In this document: piece after piece, positions 36,300 to 47,839 of the stretch | Layout: every line of letters starts with the position of its first letter | Position numbering within the stretch: the first letter of the stretch is position 1 | DNA from: Lunularia cruciata | Taxonomy: Eukaryota > Streptophyta > Marchantiopsida > Lunulariales > Lunulariaceae | Length of the DNA: 64,000 nt | Assembly: GCA_948567375.1 (NCBI GenBank) | Contig: OX419755.1 | Span: forward strand, 9,243,001-9,307,000 | Direction of reading: 5' to 3' | Program-made: the position numbers and the translations under genes | Notes under the pieces: model-generated | Told to the model about the DNA's origin: nothing | Databases searched by the model: none | Seen by the model: only the letters and a program-made list of their open reading frames with translations

Positions 36300-38192
36300 C
36301 AATTTACACTTCCATCTGAACTCAATGTCCTCTCCTACTTACTTACATGCTTCGTTTCCCTTACTGTACAATATTGTGAGCAGGAACGTTCCTGACAGCC
36401 TCTGCACACGCTACCACGGCTGTGATAGGATCTGGAGTGCTTAGTTTGGCTTGGAGTGTTGCTCAACTTGGCTGGATAGCTGGCCCGCTGGTGAACTCCG
36501 GTTTCGCCGTGTAACATACTTGACATCCATTCTACTTGCCGATTCTTATCGTTACATGGACCGTGTATCGAGGAGGAGGTTATATACCTACATGGATGCT
36601 GTTAAAGCATATTTCTCGTCCGTTCACCAGAGGGAAATTCTCAGACGGTTAGGATTAATACTGAGTGATGTCCGATTAATGGAATGCAGTTTGAATCTGC
36701 TCGTAGGGCCCGTGGAGACGTTTGTGTGCGGTCTCGTTCAGTACATAAATCTTTTCGGTGTTTGTGTGGGATATACAATCACAGCAGCCACCAGCATGGT
36801 GTAAGGGTTCAGATTTTCCTTTCATTGTGCTCTCAGCTCACAACGCGTTCAATCTCAGGTTCAAGGAACTTGATCTTAGATACCGTGTGTCTCTTTGTGG
36901 CAGGGCTGTTAAACGTGCTGTGTGTTCCACGAGAAGGGACACAACGCGAGCTGCAAATTGTCCAGAAATATATATATATGTTGATTTTTGGGTTGATACA
37001 GATCGTCTCTCTCAGATCCCAAACTTGGCAGAGTCCTGGTGGTTGTCGGTTGTGGCCGCTGTGATGTCCTTTTCATATGCAAGCATAGGTTTAGCTCTGA
37101 GTATTGTCAAGACATTCCATGCCGGGCATTCTCATGGAACTCTAGGGGGTTCTCCAGTCGGTCCCGAAGAGGGTGAATACTCTCATGCTGAAAAGATGTG
37201 GAAAACGTTTTCGGCTATTGCTTTTGCCTATGGCTTTATAATAATTTTGATCAACATTCAAGTGAGTAAATATTTTCATTTTAGAGTTCAAATACTATCT
37301 AAACTCTCGAGGTTTATGTCTCAGTGATTTATGCACAAGCTAACTTTTTGTAGTGGCCTGACCATCTTTCTGTTTTGCAATAAAACCAGGATACACTTAG
37401 ACGGCCTCCGGCAGAAAATAGAACGATGTGAAAGGTTGCGCTAGTCACCGACGTAACTTGTACATTATTCTATCTGTCCGTGGGATGTTTTGGATATGCT
37501 GCTTTTGGAAATGCAGCTCCTGGAAACTTGGTCACGGGTTTCGGAGTCTACGAGCCTTACCAATTAGTGGCATTCGGGAACTTATGCATCGTCGTACATC
37601 TGTGTGGAGCCTTTTAAGTAACGTACGACTTTCTTTGGTTTGAAAGGTCCTTGTACGTAAAGTCGCCTATGTTAAAGTTGTTATCCAAGCAAACTGCTTT
37701 CTGACACCTGTTCAACTCAACGCGCTTACACCTAACAACTCTTCTTTCTGTGAACGATCTTCAGGTTTTTGCACAACCCCTCTATGCGTTTGTTGAAGTC
37801 AACGCTAGGAGATGTTTCTTTCGACCAGGCCGCAATGTCAAGACTTTTGCTTTCTCCTTGCCTTATGTCGGGTTGGTCAGAGTAAATTTAGGTGTTCTCG
37901 TTTGGAGGTCAGTTTTCGTAGGCCTTACCACATTCATCGCTAGATTGTTGCCGTTTCTCAAGAGCATCATGGGCATATTGGGGGCCTTAGGATTCTTTCC
38001 TCTATGTGTCTATTTCTCCGTGCGTATGTACATGATACGAGTAGGGATACAGTCTTTCAGTTGGAGGTGGTGGTTCTTGTGGTTACTCATGGTAGCTTGT
38101 CTTTTAGTTTCGCTTTGCGCGTCCTAGGCTCAGCAGTGGACATAAAAGCTGCAAGTAAGCATTATGTACCTTTCGATGGTAATGCTGATTAG

Positions 38193-39660
38193 CAGAAATG
38201 CGTAAGAAATACATCTTAGAGAAGCTGCTGTCATATGTTTAGTTGATATATTCTCGGGGGTGCAATCGTTGAGTCTAATGTATAATTTTCATTTGTGTTT
38301 GTCTCCAATTTAATATAAAATTTCTTTTGGAAATATGCCTTCTCTTTATTTTTTGCCATCATGTTTCACCAGTGTCTACTCCAATTATGGTGTTTCTCAC
38401 TGGCTGCCCCTGGAGTACAACTTATCCTCTTTGTACTGTAGATGGACTGAGGTTTAATAGTATTAGTACGTAAGAAGTGGATGTGACTCCCAAGACAGAA
38501 AAATTTCGTTCCATACTTTTGTGACATTCAACCGGAATACAACTTGTGCTCTGAGTACTGTGGATAGACCCAGGTTTGATAGTATTAATACGTAAGAAGC
38601 GGAGGTGATTCCCAAGACACATAAAGATTTAATTTCATATCTCTGTGACACAGATACTCTGGATCTAGTGCCTAGTTTACAGTCGACACACACTAATGCC
38701 CCTGTGAAGTCACGCCTGTGAGAATCGGGAGGTTAAAAGCACGTGACCCGCCATGAGACCGGAAGCATTCAAACACTAGATTGATCTAGAGTACAACAAT
38801 CTCCCGTACTGGAGATTCACGGAAACGACAACAACACGGATCGGCGCGTTGTGTGACTCTGACTTCCCACAATTACACTTTTCTCCAATACTAATTACGA
38901 CCAGTAAGCAAGATGTCATCCCATGACAATGTAGATTTCCATTTGGATTCAAAAGCTTGTTTCAAAATTCGTACCAACGGAAGTCATTGTCATGAAAACA
39001 CTTGGTATGACAAGGCCAGAGACGATATTTGGAAAATACACAGAACAAATAAAATTCTTGAAAGAATCCAAATCCTTCAAACCGCCGAGATACAAACAAA
39101 GTTAAGCGCAGGATTTTACTGTTTTGGAACTGTCAGGGACTTTCGGATCTTGTTGTACAGTTACAAATACACTTCTCAGATTCGATTAAGGAAAATCATG
39201 GCATTTGGACGACCAAAGTACCTAGTTAGTGTCTAAACTCTTTTATTTCTACAAAAGACTCAGCCAAAGAGATAAGTATAGAATTACAGTAACTTTATAT
39301 CTCTACATTGCAAGTGTCCACGGCCACAAACACGGTGTGCAGATGGATTTCGAAATCTGATACAAGACTGGAAGCTAACAGAAGCGCGCGTAAATGAAGA
39401 AGACACAGATGAATTGTGAGGTAACCATAGTGGAGAGATCCTAAACTTGAATTTACGATATCCGAAAAGAGATTCTGATATATGAGCTTACCGATTTGCA
39501 GCGAGCGGTGTGGTGCCGGAATCCGCAGTCACTGCCGGATTCTTTTGGGCAGCTTCTTCATCTGCTAGTCGTGTTTGGTTGCGGGCATCCACCACCCGCT
39601 TCCGAGTTCGTTTGGAAACTTAGAGGCTACTGACGAACTGGCGTTGGTAGTCTGTATGAG
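38193..39660. other. 3' flank of the AAP pseudogene, end of right arm
   Basis: No gene is seen. It mirrors 7,690-8,810 up to about 39,318, including the 125-bp tandem repeat near 38,420-38,660, with a further match to 7,072-7,137 near 39,325-39,375. From about 39,380 to 39,660 I see nothing recognisable. Confidence 0.6.
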
Positions 39661-39664
39661 CATG

Positions 39665-42110
39665 AACAGCTTATAAGGCTGGTCACATGAGTCGCAGCAT
39701 AAGCGTAGAAAGCTTATTGAGCAGGTCCTCCTCGAGAGACTGTCACAAGTTTACTGGGTGGTGGAAGGAAAAGGAGTGATTTGTAATCTCGAAAATTGAA
39801 TAACTCAGAGAAATCAAATGTAAAATTGGCTTCGAGTTCATCACAAGACCTCGTACGGGATGAAATCACGGGGGAAGTAGAACTCAACAATGATGGACGT
39901 GCACGATATCATGTATGTTGAATTCTATTTCCATTATGATCTCATCAGTCATGTATGTTGAATTCTACTTCCATTATGATCTCATCAGGTATGTTTGATT
40001 AATTTTCGGATGGAGTGAAGGAGTTAATGCTCTCACCACATCCAAAGAATAGCATAATCTCATACGATAATCTACCGGTATATCTTGGATCGTCCATCAC
40101 CAATGAATTTTAGAACGGTTCAGTTTTGCGTAAGTATAATTTTTTATATTTTTATAATATAGACGTTTTTAATTTAAATAATTATATATATAATTAATAT
40201 TATATTATTTAAAAGAAATTTAATTAATAAATAATTATTTTCATAAAAATGTAATATATTGAAATATAAGATAAATAAAAAAATATAAATAATTATAATT
40301 TATAAAATTTTAATAAAAATAAAATTTTATTGATAGCAAATGAACTATCATGAAGATTATTCATAAGATTGTTAAGACTTAAGAATTGGTGTAAATCCTT
40401 CTCAGCAATATGACCATATCAGGATGTCAATCAAGGTACTCATTGTAATGTTATATTGAAGAGTTAATTATTTAGGGAATTTTATTTATTTATTGTTCAG
40501 TGTTACTGAAAACTAAATGAGAAATTTAAACTTGACCTAGACAAAAGTTGAACTCACCCTGTTCTATTTCAAAATAATTCAGATTTATCAAGGAACCAGG
40601 AACTTTATACTGAAATGAAGATATATATTTTTATTAATTTTATAATAATAAATTTTATAATAATAATATTACTTATATTGTAAACATTAAATTTTTTAAA
40701 TGGTATAGATATTCTTCACTCGGAACCCAAACCTGGCAGAGGCCTAGTAGTTGTCTATTGTAGCCAACGTGATGCTTTTTTCATATTTTTCATAGTAAAA
40801 GGGAGATAGCTTAGAAAACACCATCAAGCCGCACAAGGGAGAGACTAAAGAGGTAAAATGGAGCGAAAGCGCCAATAGAGTTCAGCATATAGATGCATAG
40901 GTTTAGTTCTAATTATCGTCAAGACATTCCAGACTGGCCATTCCCATTGACAAGGGGTTATCCAGCTGGACAAGACTATTCATCCGAGGAGGATGAATAC
41001 TCTCAAAAGATGTGTAAAATGTTTTCTGCTTTGGACAATATTGCTTTCGCATATGGCTTCATAATCATTTTAATCAACATCTAAGTAAGTATATCATTTT
41101 CAAATGTTTTTTAGCTTTCAAGGTTAAAGTAGAGTTAAAAATTATGTAAAATAGGTTTTCCTTTAATACAATACTAGAAAATAATGCACAAGTTAACTTT
41201 TTGCATTGGACTGATCATTTCTCTTTTGGCAAGAATCTAGGATACACTAAGACGGCCATCCGGAGAAAATAGAACGATGCAAAAAGTTGCTTGAGTCACT
41301 AACGTAACTTGTAGTTTATTTTATCTTTCTGTCGGTTGTTTTGGATATGCTGCTTCTGGAAATGCAGCTCCTAGGAACTTGCTCACGGATTTCGGATTCT
41401 ATGAACCTCACTATTTGGTGATATTGGGGAACTTATGCATCGTGGTACACCTGTGTGGAGCCTTTAAGGTAACGTAAGACTTTATTTGGTTTGGAAGCTC
41501 CTTATTCCTAAAGTCGCTTATGTTAAGTTGTTATCCAAGCAAACTGTATTCTGACACCTTTTCAACTCAACGGGCTTACACCTAATAACTCTTTCTCTGT
41601 GCAACGTTTTCCAGGCTTTTGCACAATCCCTTTATGCTTTTGTCGAAGTTAGCGCTAGGAGGTGTTTCTTTCGACCAGGCCCCAAGAAGACTTTTGCTTT
41701 CCCCTTGCCTTATGTGGGGTTGGTCCGAGTAAATTTATGTGTTCTCGTTTGGAGGTCAGTTTTTGTAAACTTCACCACATTCATCGCCATATTGTTGCCG
41801 TTTTTTTCAACAGCATCATGGGCATGTCCATTTCCCATGCGGATTTACATTACACTAGGCGGGATAGAGTCTGTTTCAGTTGGAGTGGTGGTTCTTGCGA
41901 TTACTCATGGCAGTTTGTCTTATACTTCGCTTTGCACTTCCCTAGGCTCAGCTGAGAACATAAAAGTTGCAGGTAAGATAATTACCTTTCGATGGTGATG
42001 CTGATTCCGAGAAATAAGCCTTTTCTTTGTTCCCTCATCATTGTCTACTCCAATTATGGTGTTTCCCACCGTCTGCGACGGGAATACAACTTATCCTATG
42101 AGTAACGTGG
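39665..42110 (+). pseudogene. AAP pseudogene, third copy
   Basis: The upstream region (CTTATAAGGCTGGTCACATGAG) and exon 1 end (about 39,790-39,913) are recognisable, but the start codon is lost. Exons 2 and 3 are replaced by AT-rich DNA. Exon 4 remnants lie at about 40,715-41,083 (HAEKMWKTFSA-like and IAFAYGFIIILINI), interrupted by a tail-repeat insertion. Exon 5 remnants are at about 41,230-41,467 (GYAASGNAAP-like) and exon 6 at about 41,615-41,998. The 3' flank matches that of the other copies to about 42,120. It is more diverged than the two arm copies, so it probably comes from an older duplication. It has multiple stops and indels and no coding capacity. Confidence 0.85.
40797..40889 (-). 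mobile_element. LINE tail repeat inserted in AAP pseudogene exon 4
   Basis: On the minus strand this reads CTCTATTGGCGC, CATTTTACCTCTTTAGTCTC, CCCTTGTGCGGCTTGATGG. It splits the exon-4 stretch that elsewhere reads TTTTCATATGCA-GCATAGGTTTAG. The insertion postdates exon duplication and shows that the tail unit moves on its own. Confidence 0.7.
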
Positions 42111-42279
42111 ATGAACCGAAGTTTGATAAGTTTCCTAAAACATAGTAAGAAAGCTCTAGGACCTAAATTTAGAATTGACAGATCAGAAACTTGGATACAC
42201 TATCCGTGTACAAGGTTTAAAAAGATAGGAACCAAAACCCAATAGCCTAGCTATTTTAGTTGAGAGATGGACCTAATTA

Positions 42280-42728
42280 ACAAGGGTTGTTATTACCATG
42301 CTGTTGAGTGTAGAGCCCCTGCATTCCTAGCACTGGAGTGGCGGATCACCTGCTTCTAACCTCTCGATTCTCACAGAATCGACTGAAAGCGAGGTACAAT
42401 ATCCAGCGTATTTGTGTCACAAAGATACGAAACTAAATCTAGGTTCTAGGTTCTGTTTCATACCCTTTGAGGCCTTTCTCATCATCAGCATACCACTGAA
42501 AGGTACACAGTGCTTACTTGCGGTTTTATGTCCACTGCTGAGCGTAGGAACGCGCAAAGTGAAGCTAAAAAAGCAACTTCCATTATTAATAACAAGAACC
42601 ACCACCTCCAACTGGAAGACTCTACGCTGACTCATATCATGTATATCCGCACGGGACATAGACACTAAGGGGGAACAATCGTAAAATCCTATGTCCATGA
42701 TGCTGTTGAGAAACGGCAACAATGCAAC
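42280..42728 (-). pseudogene. AAP fragment, fourth copy (3' flank plus part of exon 6)
   Basis: 42,280-42,430 matches the 3' flank of the intact gene near 8,200-8,390 in the same orientation. 42,480-42,726 matches exon 6 back to LLPFLNSIMG. The AAP homology stops sharply near 42,726 and unrelated sequence follows. With the third copy it forms a tail-to-tail pair around about 42.2 kb, a smaller version of the main palindrome. Confidence 0.8.
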
Positions 42729-42729
42729 G

Positions 42730-44780
42730 ACCACGAAGAGGTAAACCTAATGAAGTAAGATGCTCATATGATCTAACTCTAAGTCCTCTGAACTCAGAAT
42801 CTCGCTGGATATCTCTAGAACACAAACAGGCCATGAGGTGAGACCCAATGTGAACTCCCTCTGGGAGTTCAGACCACTGCCACATGCTCCGTAGCAACCA
42901 CTCCACTCCATCCGGAGTAAGATCTATCCACAAGATAACCTCAAAAGCGTAGCAAATAGAACTAGATGAAATGGCTTACACCAGGATGGGATACCCACCC
43001 TACAGACCCGGACTGTGTATGAGGGCACCAACTATGCCTAGTCGTCCCGGTCTCCCATGCACGGACACTTATAGCACCACGAATCCATAATGAACACATA
43101 CAAGTAACATCCACAATAATAATCTTCTTCCGTAGGAAGCCGAGGAAGAGGATACATGGAATATACTCTCCTGATAGAAAATCCTCTCTCTAAACTCAGT
43201 TTGAGTTCCCTGAGTCTCCACACTATGAGGTAACACATGGGTGGCATCAGTTTGGGTATGAATCTCATGACAAGTATGGGTCTCGCGAGCAATAGTACGT
43301 AGTCTGGATCCAAGATAAGCCACACGAGCCCTCAAATGAGCTAGACTACTCTCACTCTCCTCTACATGAGCTCTCATCTGAGCTAGACTACTCTCGCTCT
43401 CCTCTACCTGAACATGTGCACTCTCACATCTCTCTATAACATATGCTAACTCTTGTGCCTGATTCCATAACTGGAGCTTGTAACCCTCCGCCATGGCAGC
43501 GGCACCTAGTATGTCCATGTCCATGTCCAAGTCCAAGTCCAAGTCACCTAATCTTTGCTCTCTCTCCATCTCAGAAGTAAGCAAGGTCAGATGCCTCTCC
43601 TCCTTTGCACAAGTAAATCCTCTCGCTCACAAAGGAATCTCTCTTGCTCTAGCACTAATCTTTCTCTCTCTTCTACACTTTCCAATCTACTCTCACGCTC
43701 AAGCACTAATCTCTCTCTCTCCTCTACACTCTCTAGTCTACTCTCATGCTCAAGCACTAATCTCTCTCTCTCCTCTACACTCTCCAATCTACTCTCACAC
43801 TCAAGGAGATTTCTCTCTCTACACTCAGCCACTCAAACACAATCATCTAAAATGCAAGTGATGTCAACTGAACAAGAAGGAGGTGAAGGTACTCTGAAAT
43901 GCATGGGGTCACCAACCCCCTCCACAGATGGAGAAAGTGGTGAAGGGGAAGAAGAGTGAAAAGGAGCTATCTCAACAAAGTGTAATCTCCTCCTCTCCAT
44001 CACTCAGGTACATCATGTCCTCCTCTGGAATGAAACCTCTCTCCACAAAGAGATGCGTGAGTATCTATCCAAGGAATGTGACTTTGAACCTACGCTCCTT
44101 AGGACTCCTCAATTGGCTTTGCAAACTCCCCAACTTTGCAATGATAGCTCTAAAAGCTAACTCTCCCCAATCATAATCCTCCACACCAAATCTCCTCAAC
44201 TTGGTCTTGGTGTTGGGTACCAAATGCCCATGTACAATCTTGGGCCTAATAGTGGGTGCAACAAGTGCACCCATCAAGTGGAAGAAAGCTCAAAATGCAT
44301 GATATACCCATTGCCTTGCAAGATATCTTTTTGCAACCCTGTCCCTTTGTGGAAACTAGTCTGAAATAGCTGTGTAAGGAAGTGTCATCAATCTTGGTGT
44401 TCTCCCCCTTGGCATGGCAAGTGCATCTCTAACTATATATGCAGTCAATTGAAACTGCCTACCTCTTACCAAACCTTGTCCCATGAACTCACAAACTTTG
44501 TAAATGGAATGACCTGCAAAACCCACCAAAAAAATCAGCTCAAACTTCTCTCCCAAGGACTCAAGCTCAGGGGGTGTCGCTTGAAGGTGCCCACGTACAA
44601 TATAAATGTCAAAAGAGCTGTGGGTTGCCGCTGGTTGCTGTGATTGGGAGCCGCTTGACGGCACGGGGCGCCCCCTTGGGCGCCAGGGAGGCACTCGACA
44701 CCGCGCGTAGGCGCCTGTGCACGCTGCCCGCAAGTGCAACTATGCTGGATGGCACTGCGGGACAATGAGGGAGACGGTAG
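42730..44780 (-). pseudogene. Unrecognised decayed coding region with coiled-coil repeats
   Basis: Read on the minus strand, successive open stretches look like one former protein in several interrupted pieces. A first part (about 44,740-44,060) contains MPRGRTPRLMTLPYTAISD and GHLVPNTKTKLRRFGVEDYD. A charged coiled coil follows, with a 17-residue repeat ESRLESVEERERLVLE, three units at about 43,657-43,809. Then come LDLDLDMDMD, a second coiled coil with EESESSLAQMRAHV twice, and a final part near 42,740-42,930 (DGVEWLLRSMWQWSELPEGV). I do not recognise the family. The architecture suits a gag-like or other transposon protein or a lost host gene, and I cannot choose. Confidence 0.5.
43657..43809. 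repeat. 51-bp tandem repeat, three units
   Basis: AATCTNTCTCTCTC-TCTAC starts at 43,657, 43,708 and 43,759. The period is exactly 17 codons, encoding the coiled-coil repeat on the minus strand. The plus-strand frames here are shadows. Confidence 0.9.
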
Positions 44781-45095
44781 GAGCCACGTGCAGCCCCGCG
44801 GAAGTGTTGGGTGCCTTGCGGGGTCGCAAGAAGGCACTCGCGCGCAAGGGTATAGGGTTTAGGGATGGCGTTGGACGGCACTCGATGATGTGCAAGGATG
44901 TTGGTAGGCGCTATGGGATAGGGAGGGAGACACAAGGAGGTCCGTGCAGCCCTACGGAAACGTTGGGTGCCGTGCGGGGTCACGGGAAGGTGCTCAAGCA
45001 TAGGGGTTTAGGGTTTGGGGATGGCGCGGGAGGACATTGGGAGGCACTGCGGGACAGGCTGGGAGGCGCTACTGATTTGGAAGCAATAAACCTGA
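44640..45095. repeat. GC-rich island with 156-bp tandem duplication
   Basis: This stands out sharply from its AT-rich surroundings. GCAGCC starts matching units at 44,790 and 44,946, sharing GTTGGGTGCC, GCGGGGTC and a TAGGGTTTAGGG-like stretch. GGCACT-GCGGGACA recurs around the units. It lies at the 5' end of the unrecognised minus-strand coding region, so it could be part of that element's end. Confidence 0.75.
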
Positions 45096-45099
45096 AATA

Positions 45100-46440
45100 A
45101 ATGAAAATCTTGAGGTGGAATGAAAAGAAAACAATGAGGAAGGTTTGAAGAATACCTCTGGCTGTGGATAGTGAAGTCCAAGAGTTATTTTGAGCCCCAT
45201 TACATCTAGATCAATCTCCCAAATTCCCGAAATAGCAGTTCAAATCTGATGTTTGTCCAGCCAACACCACTTGATGAAATTGGCTGAGTGTTGAATGCTA
45301 TGGAATGCTATGAGCCAATCTCCTTCCTGAGTATTTCTCATGTCGGGCCCGTCAACTATCTTTTCGTATCCCCAGATTTCTGCCATGGTTCAAATTGAAT
45401 CTCCTCTCAATCTCTCAAATGCTCTCTTATCTCTCTTCTCAATCTCTCCTTGTTGTTTCTCTAGAGTCTTCAAAGCACTCCTTCAATTAGAAATGTGAAT
45501 GGAATTCTTCCAACTCTTTGGCCCCACAAATTCCCAACTCTCCCAGGCTCTCCACAGCGAGTTGGTCTCCTTCGAGTTGGGCTTCAGCCAGTTTTCCTCA
45601 TTCAAGTGAGTATGTTTCCTTCTGAATACCCCACTCTCAAAATGGTTCTTTCTCCTTCAAACAACTCGCACACCCTCGTGAAATGACCCTTTCTTGAAAT
45701 GGCTCTTTCTCCTTTGAACAACTCACACACCCATGCACACCCTCGAAAAATGACACTTTCTTGTTACAACACCCCACACACTCGTGAATGAGGCTTTCTA
45801 GCACCTCCACACCCACGGGAATGACATGAATTGAAAAGAAGAAGGTTTATATAACCCAGGCAGTTGCAAAAAAAACTCAATACCAAACATCCTAAAATGT
45901 ACACTTTGGAGGAAAAATTTCATTTTTCAACCGAAAGAACTCAAATCCAAATTGGCAACATGCGGCACTCCATGTCGCTAACTGGTGCAAGCAAGCATTG
46001 CATATTGCACGCAGCGCCTACCAGCACCTACCACCGGTGCCTACCGGCACCTATGAGTGCATTTAATATTTGTGCATATTGGAGTGCGGTCCACAGCGTC
46101 TGCCAGGGTCTACGAGCACCACTCAATGAACCGGAAGCAATTTTTAAGTTTGTGAGCGGCCCCCAGCGTGTACAAGCGTCATCTCACGGTGTCTGCAACA
46201 TTGGCTCATTTTTTTCCAACAACATCCAACAAGTGGCTTTCAAGTGTAAACTTGCTAAACACCACATTGTAAGTGTAAACAGAGGCCTTACAAATGTATA
46301 GATTAAGCTTCATAGAATTCTTTTTGCATCCTTCAAATTCTTATCCCAATATTACATCAAGATACACTCATGGTCTAAGATAAAGACTCATGGTCTAAGT
46401 TGCGAGACTATGAGATATGAGATGAATAACTGAAAAATAT
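45100..46440. other. No gene recognised
   Basis: The segment has short direct repeats, for example ACTCACACACCC and TGACACTTTCTTG or TGACCCTTTCTTG near 45,670-45,780, and AGCGCCTACC or GGTGCCTACC near 46,015-46,050. No coding region can be supported. Confidence 0.5.
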
Positions 46441-46464
46441 ATATTTCATTATATGGAATCTCAA

Positions 46465-47834
46465 TCAATCAAGTATATCATCATTGTTATAATCAATGCA
46501 ATGCTGCATCACCGTTGATCTACTTTCTTCTCTACCAAGTTCTATACCATGAAAGGACATTTCTGAATCTATTTGAGTTTCCTTTATCAATCCGCCATTG
46601 TCCGCTAACCAAAGGTCAGACTTATTGATTAAAAAATTATGTAAAATAATACACACCGATACCCACTTTAACAAATAAGCATTTCTACTATTGTCTTTCA
46701 GTTGCACTCTTAGCTTGCAAAGAGAATGCCATCTAGCTTTCAATACTCCTATACAATGCTCATTTATCACTCTTGCCTTTGCTTAATATTTATTAAACTC
46801 CTGCTTGTCCTCTGAGCAAGCCTGCTTGAAAGCGGGGACTAGGTGATGCATGGGTACATAACCCAATTCACCTAAAAGGTACTCCTTTGCCTCAAAAGTG
46901 CAACAGCTCCCTCTTAGGTTCAAATCATTCCATAGTGACGATTTTTTCAAACAAGTCATGTCATGACATGACCCTTGTATTCCTACAAATAAAAAAGTCC
47001 ATACTTTTAGTAAACTAAACAAAATAGATCACCAATGCATTGCAAAAATACCTAACAAAACAACACATAACATCAAACATACCTCTGAAAAAATGGATTA
47101 TTCTCCTTTTATCATCACAAATAACTTGGCCGTTTATAGAATATGATCCCTTGCGGTTGAAATATATTTCCTCGTCCACAGTTGATCGGGCTGCAAGAGA
47201 AAACAATGTTCCATCTACCAAACCAACACAACCGGGAAAACCTTCTGTGCAAAAACAGTGGATATCCTCCTCCTCTCCTTGAGTTTGGGCCAAGCAACTT
47301 GACTCCTCATCACATCTAATATGGTTGTTATAACTCTATCAATAAAAGCAATTTTTGAACCAACACTAATGCCCCAAATATGTATACCCCGTGCAACACA
47401 AGCTCCATTTCCGTGATGCCCAAATTTATCAAATGCTAGGGCAACTTGGATCCACACGGGTGTTTGCTCTCTGCGGTACCTTTTCTCAAAAATCATGTGA
47501 GTCTTAATCAAATCCACTAATGTTGGAAAAGAATCCCCATCCATTATAGTAAGCTGGTGAAAGGCCTTAGTATCTAGATTTCTAAAATACTCCTTCACAA
47601 ACTCTCTACTATGAGGGTAAGTAACACCGGGTTCCAAGTATCAATAAAGTATCAATGAGTATGTGCATACTCCCATCCACTAATAAAACATTCTAGCATA
47701 TCTAAATCTCCTCCTAATTCCTCGCCTTCATCTTCTAATCCTTGTAGCTATATCTCCAAATCTAACCGAATCATCCATTGAATATATTTTCTAATATTTC
47801 TGGTTAGTTCTAAACAAGTGCTCCCTCTCGGCAT
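46465..47834 (-). pseudogene. PIF/Harbinger (HARBI1-like) transposase, nearly readable
   Basis: This is a DDE_Tnp_4 transposase. The start ATG is at 47,834 (MPRGSTCLELT). A helix-rich N-terminal part contains GNGACVARGIHIWGISVGS. Catalytic residues look kept: first Asp in GLVDGT (about 47,215), second in GSCHDMT (about 46,962), Glu in INEHCIGVLKARW (about 46,760). A 100-bp GT-AG intron (47,082-46,983) separates the first and second Asp; both sides join in phase 1 and give HFFRG-IQGSCHD. Defects: an in-frame stop near 47,750, a frame change around 47,640-47,700, another around 47,230-47,280, and one in-frame TAA near 46,795 just before AKARVINEH. Terminal inverted repeats were not found. It could be a recently dead transposon or a decayed domesticated gene. 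Confidence 0.85.
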
Positions 47835-47839
47835 GATTT

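Larger units (their letters stand above)
31011..38192 (+). pseudogene. AAP amino acid permease pseudogene with Copia in intron 1
   Basis: This is the inverted sister of the intact gene. Exon positions: 31,011-31,122; from 36,384 (end lost); 36,707-36,800; 36,904-37,261; 37,390-37,617; 37,765-38,192. Exon 1 and its donor are intact. Lesions: a one-base loss in exon 2 near 36,513; about 150 bp missing from the end of exon 2 and part of intron 2; indels in exon 4 near 36,930-36,970 and a 9-bp in-frame loss near 37,217; AGG changed to TGA near 37,427; the last exon-5 codon CAG changed to TAA at 37,615-37,617; and a one-base loss in exon 6 near 38,127. It cannot make a full transporter. Transcription could at most yield a truncated or regulatory RNA. 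Confidence 0.92.
23350..39380. repeat. Right arm of giant inverted repeat
   Basis: This is the inverse of 7,070-18,505. It is longer because it contains a 5,078-bp Copia element (31,222-36,299), a 254-bp insertion (29,688-29,941) and a short insertion near 29,120-29,175. It lacks about 150 bp around AAP exon 2 and intron 2 and one 68-bp tandem unit. The inner edge lies where both arms read CCCAAGCT-TTGC and then diverge. Confidence 0.95.

Noticed and set aside
36223-37327. Long plus-strand open frames around the right-arm AAP exons read as separate genes
   Set aside because: They run through introns and LTR sequence. Comparison with the intact gene shows that only the exon portions are meaningful.
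7070-39380. Palindrome as an assembly artefact or collapsed haplotype
   Set aside because: The arms differ at several percent of sites, with many indels, a Copia element with its target duplication and another insertion present in one arm only. An artefact would give near-identical arms.
43493-43959. Plus-strand open frames of over 120 codons rich in Ser and Leu
   Set aside because: They are shadows of the minus-strand coiled-coil repeats. Their low complexity comes from the CTCTCT-rich 51-bp unit.
44850-45030. Telomeric repeat tract
   Set aside because: Only isolated TTTAGGG-like words occur within a GC-rich tandem unit, not a run of repeats.
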